This document shows, one piece after another, positions 51,297 through 61,594 of a stretch of DNA of 64,000 nucleotides; position 1 is the first letter of the stretch; every line of letters starts with the position of its first letter. The translations under genes were made by a program, and so were the position numbers. A model generated the notes under the pieces. It was not told where the DNA came from. It did no database searches and was given only the letters and a program-made list of their open reading frames with translations. The stretch lies in NCBI RefSeq assembly GCF_022427145.1, contig NZ_JAKSXN010000016.1, forward strand, positions 1 to 64,000, in the 5' to 3' direction. Source of the DNA: Paenibacillus timonensis (GTDB taxonomy: Bacteria > Bacillota > Bacilli > Paenibacillales > Paenibacillaceae).

Positions 51297-52675
51297 CTCC
51301 CAACATAACTTTGTAAAATTTCCTCCCATGAGGTGGCGAATCGGAGAATATCATCTTCCACTAACTCCGTACCCTGCTGTACTTCGATAAACTCCAAATC
51401 TTCCAGCGCTCTGATACTGTGCTTCGATCCAACCGGAATACGCAGCACATCCCCGGTTTTCACGCGAGTCATCTTGTCGTTCAACAAAAAATCCCCTGCC
51501 CCAGAAATGATGGTCCACACCTCACTGCGTTTGAAATGCAATTGGTAGCTTACATTTTTGTCAGCGTGGATATGGATTCGCTTCGTCAACACCTCCCCGC
51601 CTTGAGGCAATTTGCTATAGTCCAGCACCTTATACCAACCCCAGCGGCGTTCCTCATACATAGGCCGCTGGTCGTCCATTTGTTTCAAGGCGTCTTTGAT
51701 TCGTGGACTTGACTCCTTCTGTGAAACCAATATTCCGTCTGGACTTACGGCAACAACGGCGTTAGATACTCCCAGAATGGTTACCGGCAAATCCAACTCG
51801 TTGACCAAATGCGTATTGATGCAATCCATCGTAATGATACCTTTGCCGATTTGCTTACTTGCCATCTCCTCCGTCAGCGTATTCCAGGTGCCAAGATCTT
51901 TCCAGTATCCGTCGTAGGACACAGCAGCAATGTTGGCGGCCTTCTCGACAATCGCATAATCGAAGCTGATCTTCGGCAACCGGTGGTATTGCTTCAGCAA
52001 TTCCTCATAATGAATCGGTAGCCCCTGGCTGTGTAAATGATCGATGATATAACCGAGTTTAAAAGCAAAAACACCGCAATTCCAAAGCGCTTGTTGATCG
52101 ATGAGCTCCTTCGCTTTATCTTCAGCGGGTTTTTCGGTAAAGTGGCCAACGGTAACATATTCCATAGATGAAAGGCTTGCTTGATCATGTTCCGGAACAA
52201 TATAACCGTACTTCTCGGAGGGATAGGTCGGTTTCACCCCCATGAGCGCTACGTCAGCTCCAGATAAATGAACAATGGACTCCAATCGTTTTATCGTTTC
52301 AAAAAAATGATCCTCCACGTAAGGGTCTACGGGGAGGATCGCTATAACCTCATTCAATTCCACGTCTTTTATCGAATACAGGTACGTTGCCGCGAGTGCA
52401 ATGGCTGGATACGTATCCCGCCGTTCCGGTTCCACAATAACCGGTACCTCGTAACCGATTTGGCTTTGCAGCACATCTAACTGGCCCTTCCCTGTCGCAA
52501 TATGCGCGAAGTTCTGCAGACCCGCTGCCTCTAACTGCCGCCAAACCCGCTGTACCATCGACTCAGGCTCGTTGTCCGGTGATGTCAACACCTTCAGGAA
52601 CTGCTTCGAGCGCGAGTCGTTCGACAGCGGCCACAACCGTTTACCGGAACCTCCGGATAATAGTACGAGTTTCAT
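51293..52675 (-). CDS. manC: Mannose-1-phosphate guanylyltransferase / mannose-6-phosphate isomerase
   Basis: A 460-residue bifunctional-type protein. The N-terminal nucleotidyltransferase has the pyrophosphorylase signature LLSGGSGKRLWPLSN and the FTEKP motif. The C-terminal cupin domain (about 350-455) is a type II phosphomannose isomerase. It makes GDP-mannose for the exopolysaccharide. AAGGAGTGG precedes the ATG. Confidence 0.93.
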   Translation of the reverse strand: MKLVLLSGGSGKRLWPLSNDSRSKQFLKVLTSPDNEPESMVQRVWRQLEAAGLQNFAHIATGKGQLDVLQSQIGYEVPVIVEPERRDTYPAIALAATYLYSIKDVELNEVIAILPVDPYVEDHFFETIKRLESIVHLSGADVALMGVKPTYPSEKYGYIVPEHDQASLSSMEYVTVGHFTEKPAEDKAKELIDQQALWNCGVFAFKLGYIIDHLHSQGLPIHYEELLKQYHRLPKISFDYAIVEKAANIAAVSYDGYWKDLGTWNTLTEEMASKQIGKGIITMDCINTHLVNELDLPVTILGVSNAVVAVSPDGILVSQKESSPRIKDALKQMDDQRPMYEERRWGWYKVLDYSKLPQGGEVLTKRIHIHADKNVSYQLHFKRSEVWTIISGAGDFLLNDKMTRVKTGDVLRIPVGSKHSIRALEDLEFIEVQQGTELVEDDILRFATSWEEILQSYVGR

Positions 52676-52743
52676 TGAACCACTCCTTATTGAAGTTCTA
52701 GTTTATTGCGTTGAGAGCTAGACAAGGATCATAAACCTTGATG

Positions 52744-53331
52744 TTAGGGTCTAGTGGATTGTGGCTCATGGATCATCTTCTTGCTCCAAAGATCCGTTGC
52801 AATGATACTGTTCGTGACAGGTGAGTGTAGTTTCATGATGATTGCAGCAGCTTCTTGGCTATCTGTTCTTATATCCTCTAGAAACTCCGGCATCATCACG
52901 ATATCGAATGGATTTTCCGTGAGACCACTTATGATTTGCTTAATCCGTTCGTTGGTGCCAACTGGAACCACACCTCTCACAACGATGATTTTATAACCGT
53001 TCATCGCCAGAGCGATTTCTCGAGCCGCTTGCTCAATATATAGAAGATTCTCTTCTCCGCTTAACGCCTGCGACGTACCAGCTGTTATAAACAAAATCTC
53101 CGCGTCCTGTACAGGCACGGAGATGTCGGAGGTGAAGGCGAGTCTTCCTTCGAATCTATTCTTTTTGATCAGCTCTTCTAATCCCGGTTCATCGAAGGGA
53201 ATCTCGCCATGAAGTAGCATCTCAATATTGGATTTGTCTTTGTCCACGCAATAGACAGCGTTACCTAGGTCTGACAAACAAACACCGTATACCAGGCCGG
53301 CGTAGCCAGTTCCTATAACAGCGAGTATCAT
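52744..53331 (-). pseudogene. Truncated UDP-glucose/GDP-mannose dehydrogenase remnant
   Basis: 195 residues covering only the N-terminal NAD-binding domain: GTGYAG dinucleotide motif, VVPVGTN and MMPEFLED regions. The central dimerisation domain, catalytic Cys and UDP-binding domain are missing. Beyond the stop, another frame reads NPLDPNIKVYDP before a TAG near 52690. This resembles the C-terminal xVYDP motif of the family and suggests decay by internal deletion plus frameshift. The intact paralogue lies at 55513-56883. A truncated but functional form cannot be ruled out. Confidence 0.7.
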
Positions 53332-53332
53332 C

Positions 53333-54469
53333 TCACCGCCCCCCTTCACCCACTGGGTTGAATTTTTCTATAGTATCGATCAAACGATGAATAGCTTCCT
53401 CATTGTCGGACCCCGATTTATTGACGGTTTGTAAGGATAAATCATGGAGTACATCATCATCTAGGGATAGGTTACAGATATCCTCCCAAGGCAACATCAT
53501 ACAACGACCTTGTTTCTCCAAAAAAGCTAACGTATGACGATCTTCATTCAGCTGTCTTCGATCTAATAGAACCATAGGTTTGTTGTTTACCATGGCCTCA
53601 CTTATGATTCCCCATCCTGCTTTTGAAATGACGAGGTCGGACGCTGCGATCATATTTTGGGTTTCCGTGTAATGGCCCGGAATTTGATATACGTGAGGTC
53701 GCAATACCTGAATATTGCTCGAAACGATAAACGCGCAGTTTTCGTGATCCCAGAGCTTTATAGAGGATAAAGCAGCTAGATCCATTTTCATCCCCATTCC
53801 AAAATATACAATACACTTGTCTCCATTAGGATCCATCAGGCTTCGCAACCGCTGCACTTCTAACTTGTCGGTACGCCTGCAAAAAAAATCATATCTCCCA
53901 CTGTACGGACTCCATAATGGCTCGTTCGCTCCTGCTAACGATGCGAAGTAATCAATGGATTGGTAGCATTTTTCTAAGATTTTTAATTTAGCTTCGGGTA
54001 TTAACCCTTGATATGCCGTGTACCAAGTAAAATTGGATATCCCTATCGTCGGGATGCTAAGCGATCGTGCGGCTAACAGTGGAATGGGCGGAATGTCAGA
54101 AATGACCATGTCCACCTTCTTCTCTTGCAGAAACCGTTGTTCTTCACGTAATGCCTCAGGGAAGCTGTCTAGAAACCGGTCATATTCAAGATTCAGCCCA
54201 TCAATATCAACTTCCACTGATCTTCCCCGCATCACGTACCCGATATCGTTTCTTACTGTGCGAAATTGAAGCTTCTTATCCGATTCTGTCGCCAGCGATT
54301 GCATCATGAGTTGCATGGAAAATGAAGTGCAAACGATCACTTCAGATACCCACGTTTTGGTTATCAGTTCACGAATGATAGCGATGCTTCTTGTTGCATG
54401 CCCAAAGCCATAATCCGAGATGTAATAGGCCATTCTCCGGGATTCGACACATCTCCCTACCATTTGCAC
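53333..54469 (-). CDS. Glycosyltransferase (GT28/MurG-like GT-B fold)
   Basis: A 378-residue GT-B glycosyltransferase. YYISDYGFGHATRS near the N terminus is the acceptor-side GHATR motif, and the C-terminal half has DLVISKAGWGIISEAMVNNKPMVLLDR, the donor-binding motif. It lies 1 nt from both neighbours. The start is uncertain: 54469 is used here, but an ATG at 54433 gives an N terminus more like homologues. It transfers a sugar to the polysaccharide repeat or its carrier. Confidence 0.85.
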   Translation of the reverse strand: MQMVGRCVESRRMAYYISDYGFGHATRSIAIIRELITKTWVSEVIVCTSFSMQLMMQSLATESDKKLQFRTVRNDIGYVMRGRSVEVDIDGLNLEYDRFLDSFPEALREEQRFLQEKKVDMVISDIPPIPLLAARSLSIPTIGISNFTWYTAYQGLIPEAKLKILEKCYQSIDYFASLAGANEPLWSPYSGRYDFFCRRTDKLEVQRLRSLMDPNGDKCIVYFGMGMKMDLAALSSIKLWDHENCAFIVSSNIQVLRPHVYQIPGHYTETQNMIAASDLVISKAGWGIISEAMVNNKPMVLLDRRQLNEDRHTLAFLEKQGRCMMLPWEDICNLSLDDDVLHDLSLQTVNKSGSDNEEAIHRLIDTIEKFNPVGEGGR

Positions 54470-54470
54470 T

Positions 54471-55532
54471 CTATATACCTACACCCAGCTTCCTGACGAT
54501 CTCTTCCTTATAGTACTCGCAATACCAATCCGTGAACTTTTGCAGGCCTTCTTGAATTGAAGTATTCGGTTTAAACTCAATCACCTTTTCCAATAAATCG
54601 GTGGACGCATAGGTTGCAGGGACGTCACCCGGCTTTATCGGTTCATAGGATTTTTGGAAGACGACTTCTCTGCCTAATGAATGGCTAAGGCATTGCTCCA
54701 AGGTTTGAATAAAGCTCATTAACTTTTCCGGTCGATTATTTCCAATATTAAATATCTGATGAAGTATATCTCCCTCCTTCCTAGATGCCGGATGGCTAAG
54801 TAGACGTTCAATCCCCTCCACAATATCGTCAATATAAGTGAAATCGCGGTATAGGTCGTGATCAAAGTCGCCGTTGTTGAAGATTTTGATGGGCTTGCCT
54901 GAAAAATAGTGCTGGGTGAATCCAAAATAGGCCATGTCGGGACGTCCCAACGGCCCATAGACGGTAAAGAAGCGGAGTCCGGTTACCGGAATCTTATACA
55001 GATGGCTATACGTATGAGCCATTAGTTCATTCGATTTTTTAGTTGCAGCATAAAGAGAAACAGGATGATCCACCGGATCGGTTTCTTCAAACGGCACTTT
55101 TGTATTCGCACCGTACACCGAACTGGAAGATGCATAAAGGAGGTGCTTCACCGGATGATGCCTGCATGCCTCTAGAATGTTATAAAAACCGATGACATTG
55201 CTTTGCATATAGGCATCAGGGTTCTCTATGGAATACCTTACCCCGGCTTGAGCCGCTAAATTGACTACAATATCAGGCTTATATACTTCAAACGCGTAAG
55301 ATACTGCAGCCTTATCCGAAATATCACCATAGATAAAGGTGAACTCCTTGAATTTTCTTAGTAACTCTAACCGAGTATACTTAAGGTTAACGTCGTAATA
55401 GTTATTTAAATTATCAATACCGACAACCAGATAACCTTGTTCCAATAACTTCTTGGATAAATAATATCCAATGAAGCCCGCTGCCCCAGTAATTAAGTAA
55501 GTTTTACTTTGATCAAGCGTGTTGTAAGGCAT
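54471..55532 (-). CDS. UDP-glucuronate 4-epimerase-type NAD-dependent epimerase
   Basis: A 353-residue short-chain dehydrogenase/epimerase. TGAAGFIG binds NAD, SSSSVYG and YAATKK form the catalytic Ser/Tyr/Lys set, and NNYYDVNLKYTRL is typical of glucuronate epimerases (CapI/LspL type). It converts UDP-glucuronate to UDP-galacturonate. It overlaps ugd by 20 nt, supporting a coupled two-step pathway. Confidence 0.9.
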   Translation of the reverse strand: MPYNTLDQSKTYLITGAAGFIGYYLSKKLLEQGYLVVGIDNLNNYYDVNLKYTRLELLRKFKEFTFIYGDISDKAAVSYAFEVYKPDIVVNLAAQAGVRYSIENPDAYMQSNVIGFYNILEACRHHPVKHLLYASSSSVYGANTKVPFEETDPVDHPVSLYAATKKSNELMAHTYSHLYKIPVTGLRFFTVYGPLGRPDMAYFGFTQHYFSGKPIKIFNNGDFDHDLYRDFTYIDDIVEGIERLLSHPASRKEGDILHQIFNIGNNRPEKLMSFIQTLEQCLSHSLGREVVFQKSYEPIKPGDVPATYASTDLLEKVIEFKPNTSIQEGLQKFTDWYCEYYKEEIVRKLGVGI

Positions 55533-56883
55533 CGTTCGTCACCTCCACTCCCTCTTGTCTTCTCGCCGGTCTTCTTCCAATGGAGTGATACTCGATCCCA
55601 GCTTGTTGCATTTGATCAACTTCATAAATATTTCTTCCATCAAACACTAAAGGAGTTCTCATTAAGCTCTTAAAAGACTTCGGTGAAATGGCCTTGATCT
55701 CTTCCCATTCTGTGAAGATGAAGCAGACATTCGCCCCATCCAAGGCCTGCTCGATGTTACGGACATACGTCATACTACCTTTAGGATGATTACCTTCGGG
55801 ATAAGATTTAGCAAAGTTCTTTGCCCCCACAGGATCATAAGCATAAATATCTGCGCCTTGTTCGAGTAGTAGAGGAATATTCTCAAGAGAGGCCGCTTCC
55901 CGCAAATCATCGGTACCCGGCTTAAAGGTTAATCCGAGGACCGCTACCTTAAGGCCGTTAAAGGTAATCAGCCTATTGCTGGCTTTCTTGAACAATATCT
56001 TCTTTTGCTCGTTGTTTACCTCAATCGCTGCCTTCACCGTCCGGAGTGCATAACCTTGTTGCCGTGCAATATACTCTAGAGCTTTCGTGTCCTTAGGAAA
56101 GCATGAACCGCCGTAACCAATACCCGCATTGAGAAACTTGCTACCAATCCGAGCGTCATAGCTCATTCCACTGGCAACATCCTGAATGTCCGCACCCACC
56201 AGTTCGCAAAGATTGGCAATATCATTCATGTAGGATATTTTTAACGCAAGGAAATCGTTAGATGCATACTTAATCATTTCAGCTGACCTTCTATTCACGG
56301 AAACAATAGGCAAATGAAAAGGCTGATAGATCTGCGTAAGCAGCTCTTCAGCCCATTGACTTTCTGTACCTATGATGATTCTCTCGGCATGCAAGGTATC
56401 GTGTACTGCAGAGCCTTGTGCCAAAAATTCAGGATTGGACGCCACTTCTACTTTGACGTCGTTGATTAAGAAATCGTGAATAAATTGTTCAACCTTATCA
56501 TTGGTTCCAACTGGAACGGTTGATTTCACGACTACCAGACAATCTTGTTCAACGGATTCAGCAATTTGCCTTGCCACGGTTGCGATATACGAAAGATTGG
56601 CTGAACCATCAGGCTGCTCTGGCGTTCCCACCCCTATGAAGATGGCATCTGCATCCCGGTATGCCGATTGGTAATCGGTCGTATAACGGATCCGCCCGGC
56701 TTCAAAATTCTTCTGCATTAATTCCTCTAATCCCGCTTCATAGATTGGAGAAACACCAGATTTCAACAGCTGAACTTTAGCTTCGTCAATATCTACGCAA
56801 GTTACTTGATGCCCTACTTCCGCAAAACATACACCGGCAACCAAGCCAACGTATCCGGTTCCTGCAACGGCGATTTTGAACAT
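55513..56883 (-). CDS. ugd: UDP-glucose 6-dehydrogenase
   Basis: A 456-residue enzyme with GTGYVG (8-13), KSTVPVGT and the catalytic motif GYGGSCFPKD (Cys261). The C-terminal domain LGLTFKPGTDDLREA is intact. It oxidises UDP-glucose to UDP-glucuronate in two NAD-dependent steps, feeding the epimerase gene that overlaps its 3' end. Confidence 0.96.
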   Translation of the reverse strand: MFKIAVAGTGYVGLVAGVCFAEVGHQVTCVDIDEAKVQLLKSGVSPIYEAGLEELMQKNFEAGRIRYTTDYQSAYRDADAIFIGVGTPEQPDGSANLSYIATVARQIAESVEQDCLVVVKSTVPVGTNDKVEQFIHDFLINDVKVEVASNPEFLAQGSAVHDTLHAERIIIGTESQWAEELLTQIYQPFHLPIVSVNRRSAEMIKYASNDFLALKISYMNDIANLCELVGADIQDVASGMSYDARIGSKFLNAGIGYGGSCFPKDTKALEYIARQQGYALRTVKAAIEVNNEQKKILFKKASNRLITFNGLKVAVLGLTFKPGTDDLREAASLENIPLLLEQGADIYAYDPVGAKNFAKSYPEGNHPKGSMTYVRNIEQALDGANVCFIFTEWEEIKAISPKSFKSLMRTPLVFDGRNIYEVDQMQQAGIEYHSIGRRPARRQEGVEVTNDALQHA

Positions 56884-56912
56884 GGGTTCACCTTCCTTAT
56901 TTTGTTTGATTA

Positions 56913-57485
56913 TTACTGCTCTAGACGTTTGATCACTTTTGCAGGATTACCTGCAATTACGCTATTTGCCGGATATTTTCCGCTGACGACGGCTCCTGCC
57001 CCTACAACACAACCTTCTCCAAGCACGGTCCCTTTCAAAATGATACTATTACAACCAATAAAGCAGTTATCACCTATAACGATCGGCCTGGTTCTGATTC
57101 TTTCCTTGAGGTCCGCGTTTCTTGCCTCAATTTCGATGGGATGAAAATCATTGTCCAGGATTTTCGCATTGCCGCCAATGTGGGTATTATCACCAATGGT
57201 GATGGATTTCCTGGCGTATAGGGTCGCTCCGGAAATGCCAACGTTATTTCCTATAATGATGGAAGCTTCTTTCGTTCTAGTAACGATGATCGTTCTCGAG
57301 TACAGTCCAACTAAGTTGGATAAAAAGGAGGACTTGACCACGACATCATTTCCTAACCTCATAGTTGCTCCAGCGTGGTTGTAGATAACCGGAATTCCCT
57401 TTAGCAATAACCCGGTACCATATTTAATGTTTAACAACCTTAGAACGATTTTAAAAAAATTACTATTCAAATCAATCATCCCCAT
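56913..57485 (-). CDS. Hexapeptide-repeat acyltransferase
   Basis: A 190-residue left-handed beta-helix protein with repeated [IV]-G-x4 hexapeptides (for example ITIGDNTHIGGNAKI and VIGDNCFIGCNSIIL) and the NPAKVIKRL ending of xenobiotic/colanic acid acetyltransferases. It probably O-acetylates a sugar of the polysaccharide. 29 nt before ugd. Confidence 0.9.
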   Translation of the reverse strand: MGMIDLNSNFFKIVLRLLNIKYGTGLLLKGIPVIYNHAGATMRLGNDVVVKSSFLSNLVGLYSRTIIVTRTKEASIIIGNNVGISGATLYARKSITIGDNTHIGGNAKILDNDFHPIEIEARNADLKERIRTRPIVIGDNCFIGCNSIILKGTVLGEGCVVGAGAVVSGKYPANSVIAGNPAKVIKRLEQ

Positions 57486-57517
57486 TTGTGAAATCGATCT
57501 CTATCAGCCTTCCCGGG

Positions 57518-58999
57518 TTATTCATTCGAAACCTTTACCTTCCTTTTGACTCTTTGTTTGATCGAAAAAATACGAATAACGCGTATAAACAACTCGTTTC
57601 TCGTTTTCACAAAATAAAGAGTACAGATGGACATGTAGATGGATGCCCCAATGAAAATTTCACCCAAAAGCATGAAAATAGATGGCTGCGTGTAGGAGGA
57701 GATCACGGTTACTACACTAAACATGACCAGTCCACTGAAAAGGTATATAACCCCCTGCCTGAAAAATTTATAGAGGTGAAGTTTCTTTCGAACGCAGTAG
57801 GTTTGATAAATAGAAACAAAAAGCTCTGCAGAAATGGTTCCGATCGCAGCTCCTATGGCTCCCAACATAGGAATCGTGATGAGGTTGATGGCAAAATTCA
57901 ATACAGCACCAAAACAGACCGCTTTCACATAGACGTGTTCCATTTTATTAGGGATCAGATATTGCATGCGAATCACATTGGCCCATGAGATAAACAACAC
58001 CGTGATCGTAAGTATCTTTGTAATCACGATACTGTCCTCAAAGCCTTTGCCATAAAAAATAGGAATAAAATCATTGGATATGGACGCTAATCCAAACGCT
58101 ATGGCGCATCCCATAAACATCGCTACTTGCATGGACTTCTCTAAATATTTTTCGAGCTCTTCGTTTTTGTTGTTTGCCACTAAGTTGGACATCTTTGGCA
58201 ACATGACCGTGCCGAGTGCAACGATCGCTGCCAAACAAATATTAATCAGTTTTTCGGAGTACTCATAATATCCGACTTCAGCCATCGTGCTGAAGTTCCC
58301 GATCATGATCTTACTCATGATTCGATATATGCTTGTTGCTATTAGTGGTACAAATAACAGCAAATTGGGTTTGAAATGTTGAAATACAGTACGATAATCG
58401 GTTTTAACAAATGAAACAAACTTCCTGACAAACATCCATAAGTAAATCTGTCCCACAAAGTAGCTCAACGTCATAATCAGGGTATATTTCCATAAATCAC
58501 CCACTGATTTGACAAAAATGAATACACAGACAACCGTTATTAGTTTGATTAATATCTTTCTTGTTACCGTTTTTTTGAATTCCTCTAGTCCAAAAAAGAA
58601 CCAATTGATGTCCAAAAGGGCCGAAGCGACAAAGATCATTTGAAAAGCAGCAATTAAGAAGTTTTCCTTAACGCCTAAGCACAAGTAAATGACGTATGCG
58701 GTGATGGATAGTGCTGAAGTCATGACTTGAAAAACAAAAATGCTTGAAAAGGTTTTATTGAGCTCATCTTGGCCTTTATCCCGAACGGCAGAGATCGATC
58801 GATTCCCGTAATTATTGACGCCGAGCATCGCGAAATACAAAAAGTATTGGGCGATTGAGAAAGTATAGGAATAAATCCCCGCCCCCTCCGCTCCAATCAC
58901 ACGTGCCAAATACGGAGCTGTAGCTAACGGCAAGATCATGATGAGTACCTGATAAATCATGCTATATAAGAAATTGAGGGTGGAGGATGATTTTTTCAT
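57518..58999 (-). CDS. Polysaccharide flippase (Wzx/MOP family)
   Basis: A 493-residue membrane protein with about 12-14 helices, beginning with the Wzx-type YQVLIMILPLATAPYLARVIGAEGAGIYSY. It flips the lipid-linked repeat unit across the membrane. It overlaps the pyruvyltransferase gene by 4 nt. Confidence 0.92.
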   Translation of the reverse strand: MKKSSSTLNFLYSMIYQVLIMILPLATAPYLARVIGAEGAGIYSYTFSIAQYFLYFAMLGVNNYGNRSISAVRDKGQDELNKTFSSIFVFQVMTSALSITAYVIYLCLGVKENFLIAAFQMIFVASALLDINWFFFGLEEFKKTVTRKILIKLITVVCVFIFVKSVGDLWKYTLIMTLSYFVGQIYLWMFVRKFVSFVKTDYRTVFQHFKPNLLLFVPLIATSIYRIMSKIMIGNFSTMAEVGYYEYSEKLINICLAAIVALGTVMLPKMSNLVANNKNEELEKYLEKSMQVAMFMGCAIAFGLASISNDFIPIFYGKGFEDSIVITKILTITVLFISWANVIRMQYLIPNKMEHVYVKAVCFGAVLNFAINLITIPMLGAIGAAIGTISAELFVSIYQTYCVRKKLHLYKFFRQGVIYLFSGLVMFSVVTVISSYTQPSIFMLLGEIFIGASIYMSICTLYFVKTRNELFIRVIRIFSIKQRVKRKVKVSNE

Positions 59000-60129
59000 T
59001 TAGAATAAGCTTTCTCATATTTATTACTGGATTCCATTCTTGCGGTCTGTATGGCACTTTTCATGACTTCAATATTCATTTTCGCCGTCCTCCGAATGGA
59101 ATCATCAATGGTAATGGGTTTATCATGGTACGTTTCGATCATCTGTTCGACGATTTCCGGATTCACTTCCGAAAACAACTTACACCGACCCTCTTCTCCG
59201 ATTTGCCGATAATATCTAAGCGTTTTTTGTTTGTGTACCGGGAAAGATACGACGGATTTGCCTAATGAAGAACTAATAATCCCTACGTGTAGTTTAGGGG
59301 TAATGACAAAATCCACTTTATTTAGCAGTGCAGTTAATTGCCATGCACTTGAATATTTATAGAAATACTTTTTTTCACATTGTAGTGATTTAATGGACTT
59401 AAATTGATTAATATCAAAATTTGACTTTCCATCGTTCCCAAAAATAACGCCGTATTCGGGGTGCTTCCTCAAAAAGCGATTTAAGCCCTCGACGATATTT
59501 TGGAATTTCACATCATCCTTTGGCGTAATCCCGACATGTAGAAAAATTAATTTTTGATCCGCAAACAGTTGATTAATCGTTTCTTCTTCTTTAAGGTCAA
59601 TATGTTCAACCATGGTCCGGTCGATCACTTGCGCCGTATCGCAGGTGACCTGGATATGGTTTTTCACTCCATTATTTAGAAAATACTCTTGGGTCTCATG
59701 ATCTCGAACCGTTATGTACATCGCCCTATTCATAATAAATTTAATGACCTTCAGCAGCATTCGGTTTGAAATAGGCCCGCCGCCTACCCCACAGATAACA
59801 ACCTTCTTCTTCCTAAGCAAATAAAACAAGCCAATCCAAAAATAGCGAAAAAAGCGTTTAAGATGATCTTTGAAATGCGGAGTAGTTTCTCCAAAATATC
59901 CCCCTGACATATAAACCAGCAAATCCGCTTGAAAAAAATCCTTTAAAGACATTCTGCTCGTATATTTCAGCTCATCGCGATAAAACTGGCCGATCCCATA
60001 GTGCGGCATTTCCATAAATAGAACATCCTTGGATGGTAAAGCTTCGCACGCCCCCCTATAAAACAAGTCTGCGAATAAAACATCTCCATAATTAGAACCA
60101 TTGGTTGCTCCGTGTATAATTACTTTCAT
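58996..60129 (-). CDS. Polysaccharide pyruvyl transferase family protein
   Basis: A 377-residue protein with the family's N-terminal GATNGSNYGD motif, the middle YMSGGYFGE and VVICGVGGGPISN segments, and a VITPKLHVGIISSSLGK motif near the C terminus. It transfers pyruvate from phosphoenolpyruvate to a sugar as a ketal. Coupled to the flippase by ATGA. Confidence 0.9.
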   Translation of the reverse strand: MKVIIHGATNGSNYGDVLFADLFYRGACEALPSKDVLFMEMPHYGIGQFYRDELKYTSRMSLKDFFQADLLVYMSGGYFGETTPHFKDHLKRFFRYFWIGLFYLLRKKKVVICGVGGGPISNRMLLKVIKFIMNRAMYITVRDHETQEYFLNNGVKNHIQVTCDTAQVIDRTMVEHIDLKEEETINQLFADQKLIFLHVGITPKDDVKFQNIVEGLNRFLRKHPEYGVIFGNDGKSNFDINQFKSIKSLQCEKKYFYKYSSAWQLTALLNKVDFVITPKLHVGIISSSLGKSVVSFPVHKQKTLRYYRQIGEEGRCKLFSEVNPEIVEQMIETYHDKPITIDDSIRRTAKMNIEVMKSAIQTARMESSNKYEKAYSK

Positions 60130-60154
60130 ATGAACACCTCTTTAGATTTTCATT

Positions 60155-61564
60155 TCACGATAGTTGGGCCGGCAGCGTGCGTTTGCTTTTCGTAATTCGT
60201 CTCCTTCTCGCGGTCATTACTTCAACCGTGATCTGGAGAAGCACCGCAAAAATAACAATGACAAAGTTAAACGCTAAGACATTACGTGACCAAAGCATAA
60301 ATAACGAACCGAGTTGGAAGAAAAACAACAGTCTTCTGCTATTACTGCAAACCGATTCTATATAACTGCTCAGTTTTCCGAGTAGGAAAAAAGCAATCAC
60401 AATCCCGAGGACTCCAAAATTAATATAGATCTCGGCAATATAAGAGAATCCTCTGCCATAATGTCCTAGATAGTTCAAGACATTACTTGGATTGTAGAAG
60501 GTTGTTTTGTACAGGTCGGATTCAACAATGAAGTTCAAAGTTGAAATCGATAAAGACGGTACAATCATCGTCATGCCATATTGGAAAGAATAAATCCCCG
60601 TATCAATGGCTGATAAAATGATCGAAAAAGGATTAAGTTGCTGCCCCATTTCCAACAACGCATCTCTTAGTCCAAACGATCCCGATAACAACGTTTCAAA
60701 TCCATCTTTCCTTGTATTTGAAACCATCGGGTTGATCACCAGAACAAGAATCAAGGTGCCGATGATCAAGGATTTAGGTACGCCTTTACCCGAAAATACT
60801 TTCATGCGCCACACATACACACCTATTGCAATCGCTAAAGGATAAAGAATTTCATTTCTGTTCCCGGTAAACATCAGGATGATGAACATCACGCTTACCG
60901 GAATCAAAAACCGGGGAAGATCCTTCTTTTCCGCGAAGAACAAATAAGTGGGCATCGCTACCCAGGTCGCCCTCAAGATATACATCAATGCCGACTGTTG
61001 CCGGAAGAAGTCCTTCACCTCAATATAGTTGGTTAACGGCAACCGACCGGTAACTACCTCGAACACAAGCCATAAAATGTAGAAGTAAATAATGCCTAAT
61101 GAAAGATTCATGAATAATTTTCTTTCCGCTGGAGAAAAAGTCGAAAATCGGAGCGTCTTTTTCTCTGGGGTTATATTTGCCTTTCTCTTCGACATCATGA
61201 TGCCAAACACAAATGAAAAAACACCTATATGGTAGTAGGCGTTTGCTAAATTAAAATAATCCATGTACGAGTGCCTTAGAGAGGCTATTGTTTCATACTC
61301 CGAGGGATTCAACATGACCAAAATGTCATAACCGAAACAGGATATAATGGTGTAGAGCAATATAATGTACGTAGGCCCAAAAACAACGATTTTCTTGGTT
61401 GTCGATATTTTGACAATAAATAGTACGGCAGCAAGGCCGTACACTTGCATAGCCGTTTTGGGATCTACAACATGATCATTCACGATAATCGCCATACTAA
61501 AAAATAGAGAAGCAACTAGTAGTGTATTTAATCCCCATGCTCCAAACCTCAACTTTTTCTTCAT
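60155..61564 (-). CDS. Oligosaccharide repeat-unit polymerase (Wzy-like)
   Basis: About 469 residues with 10-12 predicted membrane helices and the large periplasmic-side loop typical of Wzy (around PMVSNTRKDGFETLLSGSFG). Wzy proteins have little sequence conservation; position next to the flippase supports the call. I start at the second ATG, 61564, spaced about 6 nt from the AAAAGG site. Confidence 0.82.
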   Translation of the reverse strand: MKKKLRFGAWGLNTLLVASLFFSMAIIVNDHVVDPKTAMQVYGLAAVLFIVKISTTKKIVVFGPTYIILLYTIISCFGYDILVMLNPSEYETIASLRHSYMDYFNLANAYYHIGVFSFVFGIMMSKRKANITPEKKTLRFSTFSPAERKLFMNLSLGIIYFYILWLVFEVVTGRLPLTNYIEVKDFFRQQSALMYILRATWVAMPTYLFFAEKKDLPRFLIPVSVMFIILMFTGNRNEILYPLAIAIGVYVWRMKVFSGKGVPKSLIIGTLILVLVINPMVSNTRKDGFETLLSGSFGLRDALLEMGQQLNPFSIILSAIDTGIYSFQYGMTMIVPSLSISTLNFIVESDLYKTTFYNPSNVLNYLGHYGRGFSYIAEIYINFGVLGIVIAFFLLGKLSSYIESVCSNSRRLLFFFQLGSLFMLWSRNVLAFNFVIVIFAVLLQITVEVMTARRRRITKSKRTLPAQLS

Positions 61565-61594
61565 AATCATCCTTTTCCCTTTACAGTATAATGG

